NCBI GenBank assembly: GCA_965207495.1
Contig: OZ242287.1
Coordinates: forward strand, 1,674,001-1,738,000
Reading direction: 5' to 3'
DNA from: Bin5 sp965207495
GTDB lineage: Bacteria; Chloroflexota; Anaerolineae; Caldilineales; Caldilineaceae
DNA: 64,000 bases
Below are positions 9,501 to 18,437 of this stretch, piece by piece (position 1 is the stretch's first letter; each line of letters begins with the position of its first letter). Both the position numbers and the translations under genes were made by a program. The notes beneath the pieces are model-generated. The model saw nothing but the letters and a program-made list of their open reading frames with translations, was not told where the DNA came from and did no database searches.

Positions 9501-10646
9501 TTAGTGCGGCGTCACCCGAAACCGCTTCACCACCTCTTCATTCAGCGCGAAGCCAAGCCCTGGCCGCTTCGGCACTTCGATCAGACCGTCAGCGTCCACC
9601 TCAATAGCGGGCACCAGCAGCTCAGAAATTATCGGCGAATCAGGAAAGGCGATCGGCATCTCGAAGTAGGGCATATTCGGCAGCACAGCCGCCAGATGAA
9701 TCTCCGCCGCCACGCCGACCATATGACACCAGGCATGCGGCACACAGATCAACCCGCGGCGGTACGCGGCCTCGGCAATGCGAGTAATCTCCCGTATGCC
9801 ACCGGAACGCACCGAACTGGGCTGGACCACGTCCACCCGCCCTTTCTCCATGATCTCCTCAAATTCAAATCGGGTCGTAAACCCCCAATCGCCCACCGCA
9901 ATGCGTGTGTCCACGGCATCGGCCAGCCGGGCCAGGCCCGGAAGGTTATCGGCCGGCAGGGGCGCCTCGACAAAAAACGGCCGGAACTCTGCGATCGCCC
10001 GGATCGAGTCAAGAGCCTGCCCCACCTCGGACCAGCGGTTCTGCACGTCTATCATCAGATCGCGGTCCTCGCCGATCGTATCCCTTGCCGCCCGCACGAC
10101 CTCCACGTCCCGCTGAATGTTTACATGCGAAAAACCGCCCGGCCACTCTTCCAGTTTCATCGCCCGGAAATTCCGCTCCCTGGCCAGTGTGAAACGCTCG
10201 ACGATCTCGCCTACGTCCTCTCCCGGCGGGTAAACCGTCGCGTAGGGTCGCACCTGTTTTTTGACTTCGCTCGACTCCGTCACGGTGCAGCAGGCTTGCC
10301 AGATCAGTTCACACACCGGCCTGCCAAGCGCCTGGCCGGCGATGTCCCACAGCGCAGTCTCCACCGCCCCGATCGCGGCAATCGTGACTCCCCGCCGGCC
10401 AAACAGACCGGTCGCCGCATACATCTTCTGCCACAGCCGCTCCACCTGCAGCGGGTCCTCCCCCTTCAGTATCTCCTCCAGCCCGCCGTCGCAGCGAACA
10501 ATCGCCTCGATCACAAGCGATGGCGACTCCGCCTGCCCGATGCCGCTGATTCCCTCGTCGGTATGCACCCGCACCACCGTCTCCCACGCTTTACCCGGGT
10601 CCATAAGGGCGATAGTCTCTATGGCTGTGATTTTCACGCTATGCAT
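9501..10646 (-). CDS. Mandelate racemase / muconate lactonizing enzyme family protein (enolase superfamily)
   Basis: 381 residues. The N-terminal capping domain (VRVHTDEGISGIGQAES...) precedes the barrel. Visible barrel positions include MKLEEW (the usual KxK region, with the second Lys absent), the first metal ligand in LMIDVQNRW, the second in FVEAPLPADN, the third at AVGDWGFTTR, then VVQPSSVRSGGI and the PHAW histidine typical of the His-Asp dyad. It probably dehydrates or racemises an acid sugar. ATG at 10646 lies right behind a GGGGG run, an unusually short spacing. It is separated by 31 bp from the upstream beta-propeller gene and by 39 bp from the ThDP gene, suggesting one operon. Confidence 0.9.
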   Translation of the reverse strand: MHSVKITAIETIALMDPGKAWETVVRVHTDEGISGIGQAESPSLVIEAIVRCDGGLEEILKGEDPLQVERLWQKMYAATGLFGRRGVTIAAIGAVETALWDIAGQALGRPVCELIWQACCTVTESSEVKKQVRPYATVYPPGEDVGEIVERFTLARERNFRAMKLEEWPGGFSHVNIQRDVEVVRAARDTIGEDRDLMIDVQNRWSEVGQALDSIRAIAEFRPFFVEAPLPADNLPGLARLADAVDTRIAVGDWGFTTRFEFEEIMEKGRVDVVQPSSVRSGGIREITRIAEAAYRRGLICVPHAWCHMVGVAAEIHLAAVLPNMPYFEMPIAFPDSPIISELLVPAIEVDADGLIEVPKRPGLGFALNEEVVKRFRVTPH

Positions 10647-10677
10647 CCCCCTGTCGAAGACTGAATCCGTCTACATC

Positions 10678-12258
10678 TCACTCTTGAAAACGAAAGGAAA
10701 AAAGATCCGCATCCCTCAGCACAAACCGCAGGCGCACCGGCGTCCCCGCCAGCCCACCCAGCTCACGGCCATCCTTCCAACGTACGACACGCTCCAGATC
10801 ATCGCCCAACACCTCAACACAGTCTTCAAGACTGAACCCTTCGACTGGTGTATTCATCTGATCGCGCAGCAGTTCTACGCCGATGCTGCCGGCTGCAGAT
10901 GCCGAGAAGTTGAGAATCAGCTCGCTACCAGCAAAAATGAACGGCTTTGTCACTAGCTCGCCGCCGCTCAGTGGCGCCTGCACCGAAGCGAAACCATCCA
11001 CGCGCAGCGTGTAGCGCCGCAATATACTTCTTCCGTCTCGCCAGTAGCCTTCCCGCACATAGAAGGAAAGCTCATCCGGCGCGCCGGCCATCGCAGAAGG
11101 CGTCGTCACGATTCCCCAGTTCTGAAAATTGTCCCCATAGGTCCAGTTGTCGCGCGGTCGCAGGCCCGGGCGTATAAACGATTCCGGCCACAGGCTGAAA
11201 TTGTACCCGTCGCGACTGCTCATAAACATGCCGTCGGTCAACGCCGTGCCGTAGCGCTCGTTGATTCCGGCGCGCATGCGCCGATGCTCCAATTCCGGCA
11301 ACGCCTCCAGGGGTTCCGACCACGCCCGCTCGACATATCGCGTCGGAAAGCCCAAAAGGACATGCGGTGCCCGGTAGTACGGCGCGATCTGATTCGTATA
11401 CAACTCGCTGGGACGTCCTTCGCTGTAATTGACGTAAACCGAATCAGTCCAGTGTATGAAGTCGGAGGAGGTCGCCGTAAGAATGTCGCGACCGTAACGG
11501 GACCCGCGCAAGCCGCCATCAACCTCGCCCGGCGGTCCTTGCGAACCCGCACTGTGGGCATCCGCTCTTGCCTGAACCGCATGAGCCCCATATGGTTCTT
11601 CACCCGTCTGCGGCAGCCGGAATTCATTGCGGTGATAGGCCCGATACTCGCCCCGCGCCCCGTCCCAAAACGCCAGGTTCTGCGTGTCCAGCAGCCCCTT
11701 GGTGATGACCGGCCCTTCGCTCATCACCGCCCACCGGATGCCGTCCGGCGATCCGTACGCCCACAGCCCTCGCTCGTCCCCTTTCTGCAACAGCGCAAAC
11801 GCCTTGTAGCGGGCATTCGCCGCGCATGCAGAATTCCCGTCCTTGAACGGAGAGAACATGCCGTTAAGAATCTTCTCGGCATCCATCAGGATGTTGTTCT
11901 TCGTGGAGCCGTCAAACTCGACCAGACCCAGCTCTGGTTTCTCCCAGTGGATACCGTCGGCGCTCTCCGCATAGCAGATTTGCTTGCCGCGCGCTGATCC
12001 CAGTCCACCGCTGACGTACTCGAAATTCTGACCTCTGTAATACATTCGGTAGCGCCCGCCGTCTTCAAAGACGGTAAAGCCCCCACAGGCGTTGCCCTCC
12101 CAGGGCGCGTCCAACCGCAGCGCAACATCCTGGGGTACCGGCCTGTTCAGGCGGCGGCGCGCCCCACCGGCCAATAGGCCCACCAAATGGTCATCCACCA
12201 TCAACTCCAGGCGGGATCCGATGTCGATTGGCACCAAACTTTCATTCAATCGGGTCAT
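10678..12258 (-). CDS. Beta-propeller glycosyl-hydrolase-like protein (GH32/GH43-like fold), copy 2
   Basis: 526 residues from ATG at 12258 with AGGA seven bases upstream. Recurrent blade motifs typical of five-bladed propellers are visible: FEDGGRYRMYYRG, CYAESADGIHWEKPELGLV, YGSPDGIRWAVMSEG, ATSSDFIHWTD and SSRDGYNFSLWPESFI. A beta-sandwich-like tail (~residues 420-526) follows. There is no signal peptide. Proteins of this type are common in planctomycetes and Chloroflexota and usually lack a characterised activity. It is a clear paralogue of the next gene upstream, with shared runs such as TLRVDGFASVQAPLSGGE, and is probably the product of tandem duplication. Hydrolase activity is inferred from fold only. 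Confidence 0.7.
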   Translation of the reverse strand: MTRLNESLVPIDIGSRLELMVDDHLVGLLAGGARRRLNRPVPQDVALRLDAPWEGNACGGFTVFEDGGRYRMYYRGQNFEYVSGGLGSARGKQICYAESADGIHWEKPELGLVEFDGSTKNNILMDAEKILNGMFSPFKDGNSACAANARYKAFALLQKGDERGLWAYGSPDGIRWAVMSEGPVITKGLLDTQNLAFWDGARGEYRAYHRNEFRLPQTGEEPYGAHAVQARADAHSAGSQGPPGEVDGGLRGSRYGRDILTATSSDFIHWTDSVYVNYSEGRPSELYTNQIAPYYRAPHVLLGFPTRYVERAWSEPLEALPELEHRRMRAGINERYGTALTDGMFMSSRDGYNFSLWPESFIRPGLRPRDNWTYGDNFQNWGIVTTPSAMAGAPDELSFYVREGYWRDGRSILRRYTLRVDGFASVQAPLSGGELVTKPFIFAGSELILNFSASAAGSIGVELLRDQMNTPVEGFSLEDCVEVLGDDLERVVRWKDGRELGGLAGTPVRLRFVLRDADLFSFRFQE

Positions 12259-12284
12259 AGTCAATCCTGCTCCCTCATGGCAGG

Positions 12285-13895
12285 TCAGTCCTTGGCGAAC
12301 TGAAAGGCGTAAAGATCCGCGTCGCGCAATACGAAGCGCAGCCGAATAGGAACACCCTCCAAGCGGCTCACATCTGAGCCGCCCGACCAGCGCACAACAC
12401 GCTCGAGGTCATCTCCCAGCAACTCGACGCAGTCATCCAAGCCGAACCCTGCAATCGATTCGTCCATCTGGTCTCGCAGAATCTCCACCTGCACACTGCC
12501 GGCGGCTGAAGCGGAGAAATTGACGCGCAAGCGGTTGCCCGAAAAAATCAGCGGCTTCGTCACGAACTCGCCCCCGCTGAGCGGCGCCTGCACCGACGCG
12601 AATCCATCGACCCGCAGCGTATAGCGCCGCAGGTTCATACTCTCCCCCCGCCAGTATCCCTCCGACACGTAGATCGACAGTTCATCCGGCGCGCCGTCAA
12701 ACAGAGAGGGCGTTTCCACGATGCCCCAGCTGCCAAAGCCGTCGCCATAAACCCAGTTGTCCTCTGGCCGCAGACCCGGCCGGATGAACGACTCCGGCCA
12801 CAGGTTGAACGTACGGCCGTCGCGGCTGCTGATGAACATGACGTCGGTCAGAGCACTGCCGTAGCGTTCACTCGCACCGGCACGCAAGCGGCGCTCGTCC
12901 ACTTCTGGTAGAGCTTCCACCGCCTCAGACCAGCCGTGGTCAACGTACCGGGTCGGCAGCCCCACGAAGATGTGCGGCGCGCGGAAATAGGGCAGGATTG
13001 CGTTATTGTATATCTCGTCGGTGCGCCCCTGCGCGTAGTCCACATAGTCCGGCTCGGTCCAGTTGATGAAGTCGCTCGACGTAGCCGTTCGCAGATCGCG
13101 GCCATGTCGGGAGCCCCGCAAGCTTGCTCCCGATTCGCCCGGTCGCATATGTGCGCCGTACGGTTCCTCTCCTGTCTTCTCGATGCGAAACTCGTTGCGG
13201 TGATAGTCGCGGTACTCCCCGCGCACCGTATCCCAGAAGGCCAGGTTCTGCGAGTCGAGCAGGCCATCGGCAATGACAGGCCCGTCGCTCATCGCCGTCC
13301 AGCGGATCCCGTCGGCCGACTTAAGCGGATGCAGCCCATCAGGCACTTCCGCACTGTGCCCTGGGCGCGGCGCCGATCCATCCAGGCGCGGAATCCGGAG
13401 CGCCCATGCCTTGTAGCGAGCGTCAGCTTCCGCAGCCGGATTCGCATCCTTGAACGGCGCAAATGCCCGCACCGGACAGTCGCTTTCCTCGCTGCTCAGA
13501 ATGATATTGTTCCTGCTCGACCCGTCGAACTCGACCAGCCCTAGCTCCGGCCTCACCCAACTGATCCCATCGCTGCTTTCTGCGTAGCAGACGAAGTCCG
13601 GGTGTGGTGCCTCATCAAGCCCAGACTCCGTAGTAACAAATTGGCGCCCGAGGTAATACATGCGGTAGATATCGTCGTCCTGAAAGATCGCGAACGATGT
13701 ACTGGAATTCCCCTCCCATGGACGGTCGGTCACGAGCGCCACCTCGCGCGGCACAGGGCGGTTCAGGCGCAGCGCAGCACCGCCGCTCAGCCGCGCGATC
13801 AGGAATTCGTCTACCATTAGCTCCAGACGCGATCCAATCTCTATTGGGACTCTGTCCTGTGTTCTTGACTCGCTCAACTCGTCATTACCTTCCAT
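12285..13895 (-). CDS. Beta-propeller glycosyl-hydrolase-like protein (GH32/GH43-like fold), copy 1
   Basis: 536 residues, ATG at 13895 with GAGGTG upstream. It has the same architecture as its neighbour at 10678-12258: an N-terminal IGSRLELMVDEFLIARLSGG segment, propeller blade repeats (FQDDDIYRMYYLGRQF, YAESSDGISWVRPELGLV, SADGIRWTAMSDG, ATSSDFINWTEPD, SSRDGRTFNLWPESFI), then a sandwich-like C-terminus ending in RLRFVLRDADLYAFQF. The gap between the two copies is 26 bp. Retention of both suggests division of labour on related substrates. No catalytic triad is assigned, so the enzymatic role is unproven. Confidence 0.7.
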   Translation of the reverse strand: MEGNDELSESRTQDRVPIEIGSRLELMVDEFLIARLSGGAALRLNRPVPREVALVTDRPWEGNSSTSFAIFQDDDIYRMYYLGRQFVTTESGLDEAPHPDFVCYAESSDGISWVRPELGLVEFDGSSRNNIILSSEESDCPVRAFAPFKDANPAAEADARYKAWALRIPRLDGSAPRPGHSAEVPDGLHPLKSADGIRWTAMSDGPVIADGLLDSQNLAFWDTVRGEYRDYHRNEFRIEKTGEEPYGAHMRPGESGASLRGSRHGRDLRTATSSDFINWTEPDYVDYAQGRTDEIYNNAILPYFRAPHIFVGLPTRYVDHGWSEAVEALPEVDERRLRAGASERYGSALTDVMFISSRDGRTFNLWPESFIRPGLRPEDNWVYGDGFGSWGIVETPSLFDGAPDELSIYVSEGYWRGESMNLRRYTLRVDGFASVQAPLSGGEFVTKPLIFSGNRLRVNFSASAAGSVQVEILRDQMDESIAGFGLDDCVELLGDDLERVVRWSGGSDVSRLEGVPIRLRFVLRDADLYAFQFAKD

Positions 13896-13987
13896 CCGTC
13901 ACACCTCGCAAGTTCAATTGGCTCCTAATGTACCTACCTTCCCTTGCATTCCCCTCCAACGCTCTTCTGTCTGCCCGTCTCCTCTTG

Positions 13988-14602
13988 TCAGCCAGGAGTG
14001 ATCTCGAACTCCGCCATCGAAAATCTTCCCTGAACCTCCCGGCTGAATCCGATGAAGGAAAAACCGTAGCTGTGCACATTCCCCAGCACACTGTCCAGTC
14101 GGGGCCCGCCCTCTGGATAGCTACGGTGCCAGAACTCTTCGCTGCTGTAGCTGCGATGCCACAGAGATTCATCGTTCTCCAGGCGAAACCTGCTCGGCTC
14201 CGCCGACCACTGCGCGTCTGCGATCGGGATCGGGTTCTTGGAATAATGCCAGCGGACTCCAGGGGAATGCACCCAGAAGTAGCACTCCGCACCGTAAAGC
14301 CGCAGGTCATCACCCCTCAGATATACCGACACTTCGCATCCTCTCAGGTCGATGGGTTCCAGCCCGACCCAGCTCCGATAGTGAATCAGTGCCAGAATCG
14401 AAATCGGTCTCTCCGGCACGTCCGTACTCCAGCGCGACTGGTCAGCCCAGATGAACCCACCTCCGTTAACGCCCCCCTCTCTCTGCCACGTCGTCAGCAC
14501 GAATATGCCCGCGCCCGTCACGATCTCGCCGTGGTAATCGTATGAATGCCATCCTTCCGGACCCACGCCAAAGCTGTTACGTATCACAGTACGTTTCTCC
14601 AA
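13988..14602 (-). CDS. Hypothetical beta-rich protein, first gene of the catabolic cluster
   Basis: 204 residues. The start is TTG at 14602, selected because a perfect AGGAGG lies five bases upstream; a nearby ATG is out of frame. The sequence is rich in aromatic and Gly residues (GPEGWHSYDYHGE, GGFIWADQSRWSTD, CEVSVYLRGDDLRLYGAE) and ends FSMAEFEITPG, resembling a jelly-roll, carbohydrate-binding sandwich. No signal peptide or membrane segment is visible. As the first gene of the minus-strand cluster, 92 bp ahead of the first propeller gene, it may bind or process the same ligand. I do not recognise a named family. Confidence 0.6.
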   Translation of the reverse strand: MEKRTVIRNSFGVGPEGWHSYDYHGEIVTGAGIFVLTTWQREGGVNGGGFIWADQSRWSTDVPERPISILALIHYRSWVGLEPIDLRGCEVSVYLRGDDLRLYGAECYFWVHSPGVRWHYSKNPIPIADAQWSAEPSRFRLENDESLWHRSYSSEEFWHRSYPEGGPRLDSVLGNVHSYGFSFIGFSREVQGRFSMAEFEITPG

Positions 14603-14908
14603 AGCATCCTCCTAAGCTGTTTTCATGTCTTAGATCACTATAGGTCAGGCAAGAAGCAATGGACGGGCGTCTCATAGAGGGATTTAGAGTCGTGTGGAGA
14701 AGATGCAGCGGACGGACGATGCCACACGGTCCTGTCCAACGACAGCCGTACAGCCCGCTGCCACCCTGGCACGCGTGCGCCATCGGAGCAATCCCACTGG
14801 AGTGTGATTATACAAGGTGAAAAACCTGTGTCAACGCTCGCAATCCACACTCTGATCGGCCGTCGGTCAGCAGGAGCCCCCTTCGCCGCAGAGCCGCTAA
14901 AGTGGCTG

Positions 14909-14957
14909 AAAAAAAGAGCGTCCCTCTCGCCGTCTTTCCTTCGCGAGAGGGACGCTC
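14909..14957 (-). terminator. Rho-independent terminator for the ammonium transporter gene
   Basis: GAGCGTCCCTCTCGC (14916-14930) pairs perfectly with 14943-14957: a 15-bp stem with a 12-nt loop. On the minus strand it is followed by a run of U (complement of the A tract at 14909-14915). It lies about 110 bp after the amt stop codon. The remaining sequence from 14603 to 14908 shows no gene. Confidence 0.85.
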
Positions 14958-15065
14958 CCTGTCATTCTTATATTTGACTAGCTGTAGCGGTTCCGATTTT
15001 GCTACGAATTTACATGGAACCGGGCATTGGGTGGGAGGTTACGTCCCCATCCGAAAGATCATTAC

Positions 15066-16403
15066 TCAGGAGGCTTCCTCGCCAGCCAGATGATAGGCGC
15101 CAACACCATGCTCGGAGAGATCCAGCCCCGCCTGCTCCTCTTCCGGTGAGACGCGCAGCACGCCCAGCTTCTTGATGACCGTGAACAGAATGAACGCGGA
15201 GACGAAAGCCCACACCGGAATCGCGATCGAACCAACGATCTGAGCTAGAATTGGGTGGCCGCCGAAAATGCCGGTGGCAATCCCGCCCCAGATGCCGCAG
15301 AGCCCGTGTACCGGCCACGCGCCAACCGCGTCGTCGATCTTGAAGTTCTCCAGCGCCTCCATGCCTACGCACACCAGCACGCCGGCGACAGCGCCAATGA
15401 TCAGTGCCTCGACGTTGTTGACCGAATCACAGTTTGCCGTGATGCCGACCAGACCGCCCAGTGCACCGTTCAGTGTGTAACTCAGGTTAGGCTTGCCCGT
15501 CTTGACCCAGCCGTAGATCATCGCCAGCAACGTCCCCAGTGCCGCCGCCAACGTTGTATTGGTTGCGATCAGCATTACCGCATCCGTGTTGACCGCGCCC
15601 GTGAAGGCTAGCTGACTACCCGGATTGAAACCGTACCAGCCAATCCACAGAATGAAGACACCCAGCGCTGCCATCGCCATGTTGCTGGGAGGCAGCGGAT
15701 TGGTTGAACCGCCGGCGAAGCGTCCGATGCGCGGTCCAAGCACGATGACCGCGGCCAGAGCCGCGAATCCGCCCACGGCATGTACAACCAGCGACCCGGC
15801 AAAGTCATAGAATCCCATTCCGTCCAACCAGCCTCCACCCCATTTCCAATAGCCGCTCACAGGGTAGATAATGGCGGTAAGGATAATGCTGTAGATTAAG
15901 TAGCCCGAAATCTTCATGCGACCGGCTACCGCGCCGGACACAATCGTGGCCGCCGTCGCCGCAAAGGCCACCTGGAACAGAAAGTCAACCTGGGGATGCA
16001 AGGCGCCTGCCATCGCTTTCGGGGCGTCCATCGAGATTCCGAACCCGCCGAATCCCAACCATCCCCCGAGCACCGGCGCACCGTACATAATGCTGTAACC
16101 AATCAGAAAATAAAAGAAAACACCACTCGCCAGGTCAATGATGTTCTTGAACATAATGTTCACGGTGTTCTTGGCCGAATTGAAACCAGCCTCGACCATC
16201 GCAAAGCCGGCCTGCATAAACAGCACCAGCACCGCAGAGACAAACAGAATTAAGTTGTCAACCGAATAGGCAACTTCATCTGTCGTAAACGGTGCCGCAT
16301 CCTGGGCAAATGCAGATGGGGCGAAGACAAGCAGCCCAAGAACGGCAAGCGGTATCGCCCGCAACTTCGAGCCGTGTTTCATAGCACGTACAAGCATTGA
16401 CAT
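15066..16403 (-). CDS. amt: Ammonium transporter, Amt/Mep/Rh family
   Basis: 446 residues. ATG at 16403 is preceded by GGAAGGAGAA; the open frame upstream has no coding character. A cleavable signal peptide (…VLGLLVFAPSAFAQ) is followed by the Amt core of about eleven helices. Hallmarks: FVLFMQAGFAMVEAG-like first helix, DFAGSLVVHAVGGFAALAA containing the first pore His, GWYGFNPGSQ, and the second-His region MEALENFKIDDAVGAWPVHG. The C-terminal cytosolic tail (VSPEEEQAGLDLSEHGVGAY) is the conserved allosteric and GlnK-contact region. No glnB/glnK gene is adjacent. It imports ammonium, probably under nitrogen limitation. Confidence 0.95.
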   Translation of the reverse strand: MSMLVRAMKHGSKLRAIPLAVLGLLVFAPSAFAQDAAPFTTDEVAYSVDNLILFVSAVLVLFMQAGFAMVEAGFNSAKNTVNIMFKNIIDLASGVFFYFLIGYSIMYGAPVLGGWLGFGGFGISMDAPKAMAGALHPQVDFLFQVAFAATAATIVSGAVAGRMKISGYLIYSIILTAIIYPVSGYWKWGGGWLDGMGFYDFAGSLVVHAVGGFAALAAVIVLGPRIGRFAGGSTNPLPPSNMAMAALGVFILWIGWYGFNPGSQLAFTGAVNTDAVMLIATNTTLAAALGTLLAMIYGWVKTGKPNLSYTLNGALGGLVGITANCDSVNNVEALIIGAVAGVLVCVGMEALENFKIDDAVGAWPVHGLCGIWGGIATGIFGGHPILAQIVGSIAIPVWAFVSAFILFTVIKKLGVLRVSPEEEQAGLDLSEHGVGAYHLAGEEAS

Positions 16404-16694
16404 CGAAAAGTTCTCCTTCCTCAAGTGAGACCTGAAATAAAGCTGCCCATCTACTCCACCTATGGCGCCGCGGCCACTCCCCTGGCATTGATCGCAGCCC
16501 GCGCACTCGGTTTCCTGGATGAGCCATTCCAAATATAAGGGCCTGTGCTTTCACTGCTGATCAACACAGCATCGCGCTCCCTGAGCGCAGCGCCGGCGCC
16601 TCAGACATTTCACAGGCCAGCGATTACGAGAAAGGATACTCTATCGGATGAGAGAAACCACTGCCCATCCTGCATGAAATTGAATTCCTGTTTT

Positions 16695-16709
16695 TGTGCA
16701 TATTGCACA
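16695..16709. promoter_or_regulatory. Perfect palindrome TGTGCA-TAT-TGCACA in the amt / DUF72 divergent region
   Basis: The 368-bp region 16404-16771 separates the divergent amt and DUF72 genes. It contains a perfect 6-bp-arm dyad with a 3-nt centre, 63 bp upstream of the DUF72 start and about 290 bp upstream of amt. This is operator-like, but I do not match it to a known regulator. No other element was recognised in the region. Confidence 0.35.
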
Positions 16710-16771
16710 TAACCGAACGTCATCTGTAAAAGAGCGCTGCCTTTCGGCCTGTAATTGTCCAGTCCGGCCCG

Positions 16772-17662
16772 ATGAAGAAGCGAATGAAGACTGAAAAAAC
16801 AGGAACCTTGAACGTCGGGACCTCTTCCTGGAGCTTCCCAGACTGGCGCGGTGTCTTCTACCCGCCGAAAACACAAGCCAATCAGCAACTCAGTTATTAC
16901 GCCGCGCAATTCAACACCGTCGAAGCCAATACCAGCTTCTACGCCCTCCCGCCGCCCAAAACCTTGCAGGGCTGGCTCGAGAGCGTGCCCGAACAGTTCA
17001 CCTTTTCCCTGAAAGCCCCCCGGGAGATCACCCACGAAAAGAGACTCGTGAGTGTGGAACAGGTAACGGATGCCTATCTGGATGTCCTGCGTTCGCTTGG
17101 CGCCTCCGCCGCGCCCGGCCTAATTCAGTTCCCAGCGTCTTTTTCCCGCGCCAGCGACGGCCGCCGTCTTGCCGCCTATGTAGATAGCCTCGCAACCAGC
17201 GCCCAGGAGATTCCCCTGTCGGTCGAAGTCCGCGCTTTCGATCTCATGACCACCGCCTTTGCCCGCTTCCTGCTGGAAAGGGGCATAAGTTTCGTTGTCG
17301 TCGAACGCACCGGTCAGCCGGATACTTTTGCCAACTGGCAGACCGCCGCGGAGAGTACCGGTAAACGGTCTCCTCTCCACATCCGCCTCATCGGCAACGA
17401 CCGCGACCCGCTGCCCGATGACAAGCTCATCCGGCGCCCCCAGGAGGAGCTGCTGGACAAATGGGCCCAACGCTTCGCCGACCTGCTCCGAACCGGCATA
17501 GATATCTACTGCTACGTCCATAACCCCTTTGAAGGCCACGCGCCGGAAACGGTCCGGCGCCTGCAAGCCCGGATCAGCCAGTATCTGCCTCTGCCCGACT
17601 GGAATCCCACTCCCGTGTTGCCAGCCGGCGAGGAGGATAGCGGCCAGCTATCGCTCTTCTGA
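16772..17662 (+). CDS. DUF72 (YecE-like) TIM-barrel protein with C-terminal QLSLF
   Basis: 296 residues with DUF72 hallmarks: LNVGTSSWSFPDWRGVFYPP near the start, YYAAQFNTVEANTSFYALP, FTFSLKAPREITH, LIQFPASF, LSVEVRAFDLMT, the RLIGNDRD segment and IDIYCYVHNPFEGHAPE near the C-terminus. ATG at 16772; a second in-frame ATG at 16784 is also possible, and neither has a strong ribosome site. The biochemical role of DUF72 is not established. The last five residues are QLSLF, matching the consensus bacterial sliding-clamp-binding pentapeptide, so a link to DNA replication or repair is possible (inference). Confidence 0.9.
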   Translation: MKKRMKTEKTGTLNVGTSSWSFPDWRGVFYPPKTQANQQLSYYAAQFNTVEANTSFYALPPPKTLQGWLESVPEQFTFSLKAPREITHEKRLVSVEQVTDAYLDVLRSLGASAAPGLIQFPASFSRASDGRRLAAYVDSLATSAQEIPLSVEVRAFDLMTTAFARFLLERGISFVVVERTGQPDTFANWQTAAESTGKRSPLHIRLIGNDRDPLPDDKLIRRPQEELLDKWAQRFADLLRTGIDIYCYVHNPFEGHAPETVRRLQARISQYLPLPDWNPTPVLPAGEEDSGQLSLF

Positions 17663-17776
17663 GCTCCGCTGGACTGTTAACCGGGGTTAATTCGACAGTT
17701 AACCTTGCTTCCAGTTTCTCTTTACCAATACAGAGAAAAAGTAGGCATAAAGTCAACCGCGTTTCCCGATCCACAG

Positions 17777-17785
17777 TGCTATACT
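17777..17785 (+). promoter_or_regulatory. Extended -10 promoter upstream of a small membrane-protein gene
   Basis: TGC-TATACT (TGn plus -10 hexamer) lies about 95 bp upstream of the small ORF at 17881. No good -35 hexamer is present, as expected for an extended -10 promoter. Confidence 0.45.
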
Positions 17786-17880
17786 GTTCTTCACCCCAAC
17801 AGCTTTCCAAGTTGATTTCTGCGCCATAGGCGCGCTGTCAATCGACCGCTCTTCAAACACAAACAATTCGGAAACTCGAA

Positions 17881-18015
17881 ATGGAAATTGTGGCCTTTCT
17901 GCAGCTTGCCCTTCTGCTGAGTCTGATTGCGGCGGCCGCGCTGCTATTCATCAACCTTCGCGACGCTCGCCGTTTGCTCGGCAAATACAATGACGATGCA
18001 GAAACCAAAGCTTGA
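17881..18015 (+). CDS. Small single-pass membrane protein (44 aa)
   Basis: ATG at 17881 to TGA at 18013-18015 encodes 44 residues. A short N-terminus is followed by one hydrophobic helix (about residues 4-24, AFLQLALLLSLIAAAALLF) and a basic then acidic tail (NLRDARRLLGKYNDDAETKA). This looks like a genuine small integral membrane protein oriented by the positive-inside rule with its C-terminus in the cytoplasm. A plausible extended -10 promoter lies upstream. No named family is recognised and its function is unknown. Confidence 0.5.
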   Translation: MEIVAFLQLALLLSLIAAAALLFINLRDARRLLGKYNDDAETKA

Positions 18016-18437
18016 GAATCTGCGTCTTGGCCCTGACGAGCGCCACAGTCCCGCCCCTACTTTGCGAAAGGAACACAGGAATTCGCCCATATGACGGGCT
18101 AGTGCCGCCGGACCCCCCTCGCCCCATCAACATCGCAGGGCACGGGGTCAAGCAAAGGAGCCCGTGCCGCAGCACCTGCTTGTACCGCAATCGAGCGGAA
18201 CCCAGTAGGTGCAAGACCATCCACTACCAATCCTGACCTGGCCTGGCGCTGTTCCCCATACTTCTTTCAGAACGCATCTGGCGATAGTTCCCAAATGGGC
18301 ATTTCTGCCCGCGCAATTGCCAGAGCGAAAGCGCTCTCAGATTTTGGTCAATATAGGCCTGTTAGTGCAACATTGGTCTGAAATGGAGGTCGCGCCACCT
18401 GTTTCGTGCACGGCGCGTTAAGTCTTGGGGGCCTCAG
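18016..18437. other. Intergenic stretch upstream of the CDF gene
   Basis: 422 bp with no convincing ORF. A short hairpin GCCC-atatgac-GGGC lies near 18082-18096. No metal-regulator operator that I recognise is visible. Confidence 0.4.

Noticed and set aside
8988..10664. 558-codon plus-strand open frame
   Set aside because: Antisense to the ThDP and enolase-superfamily genes; His/Arg/Pro-rich translation with no family features, an effect of high GC.
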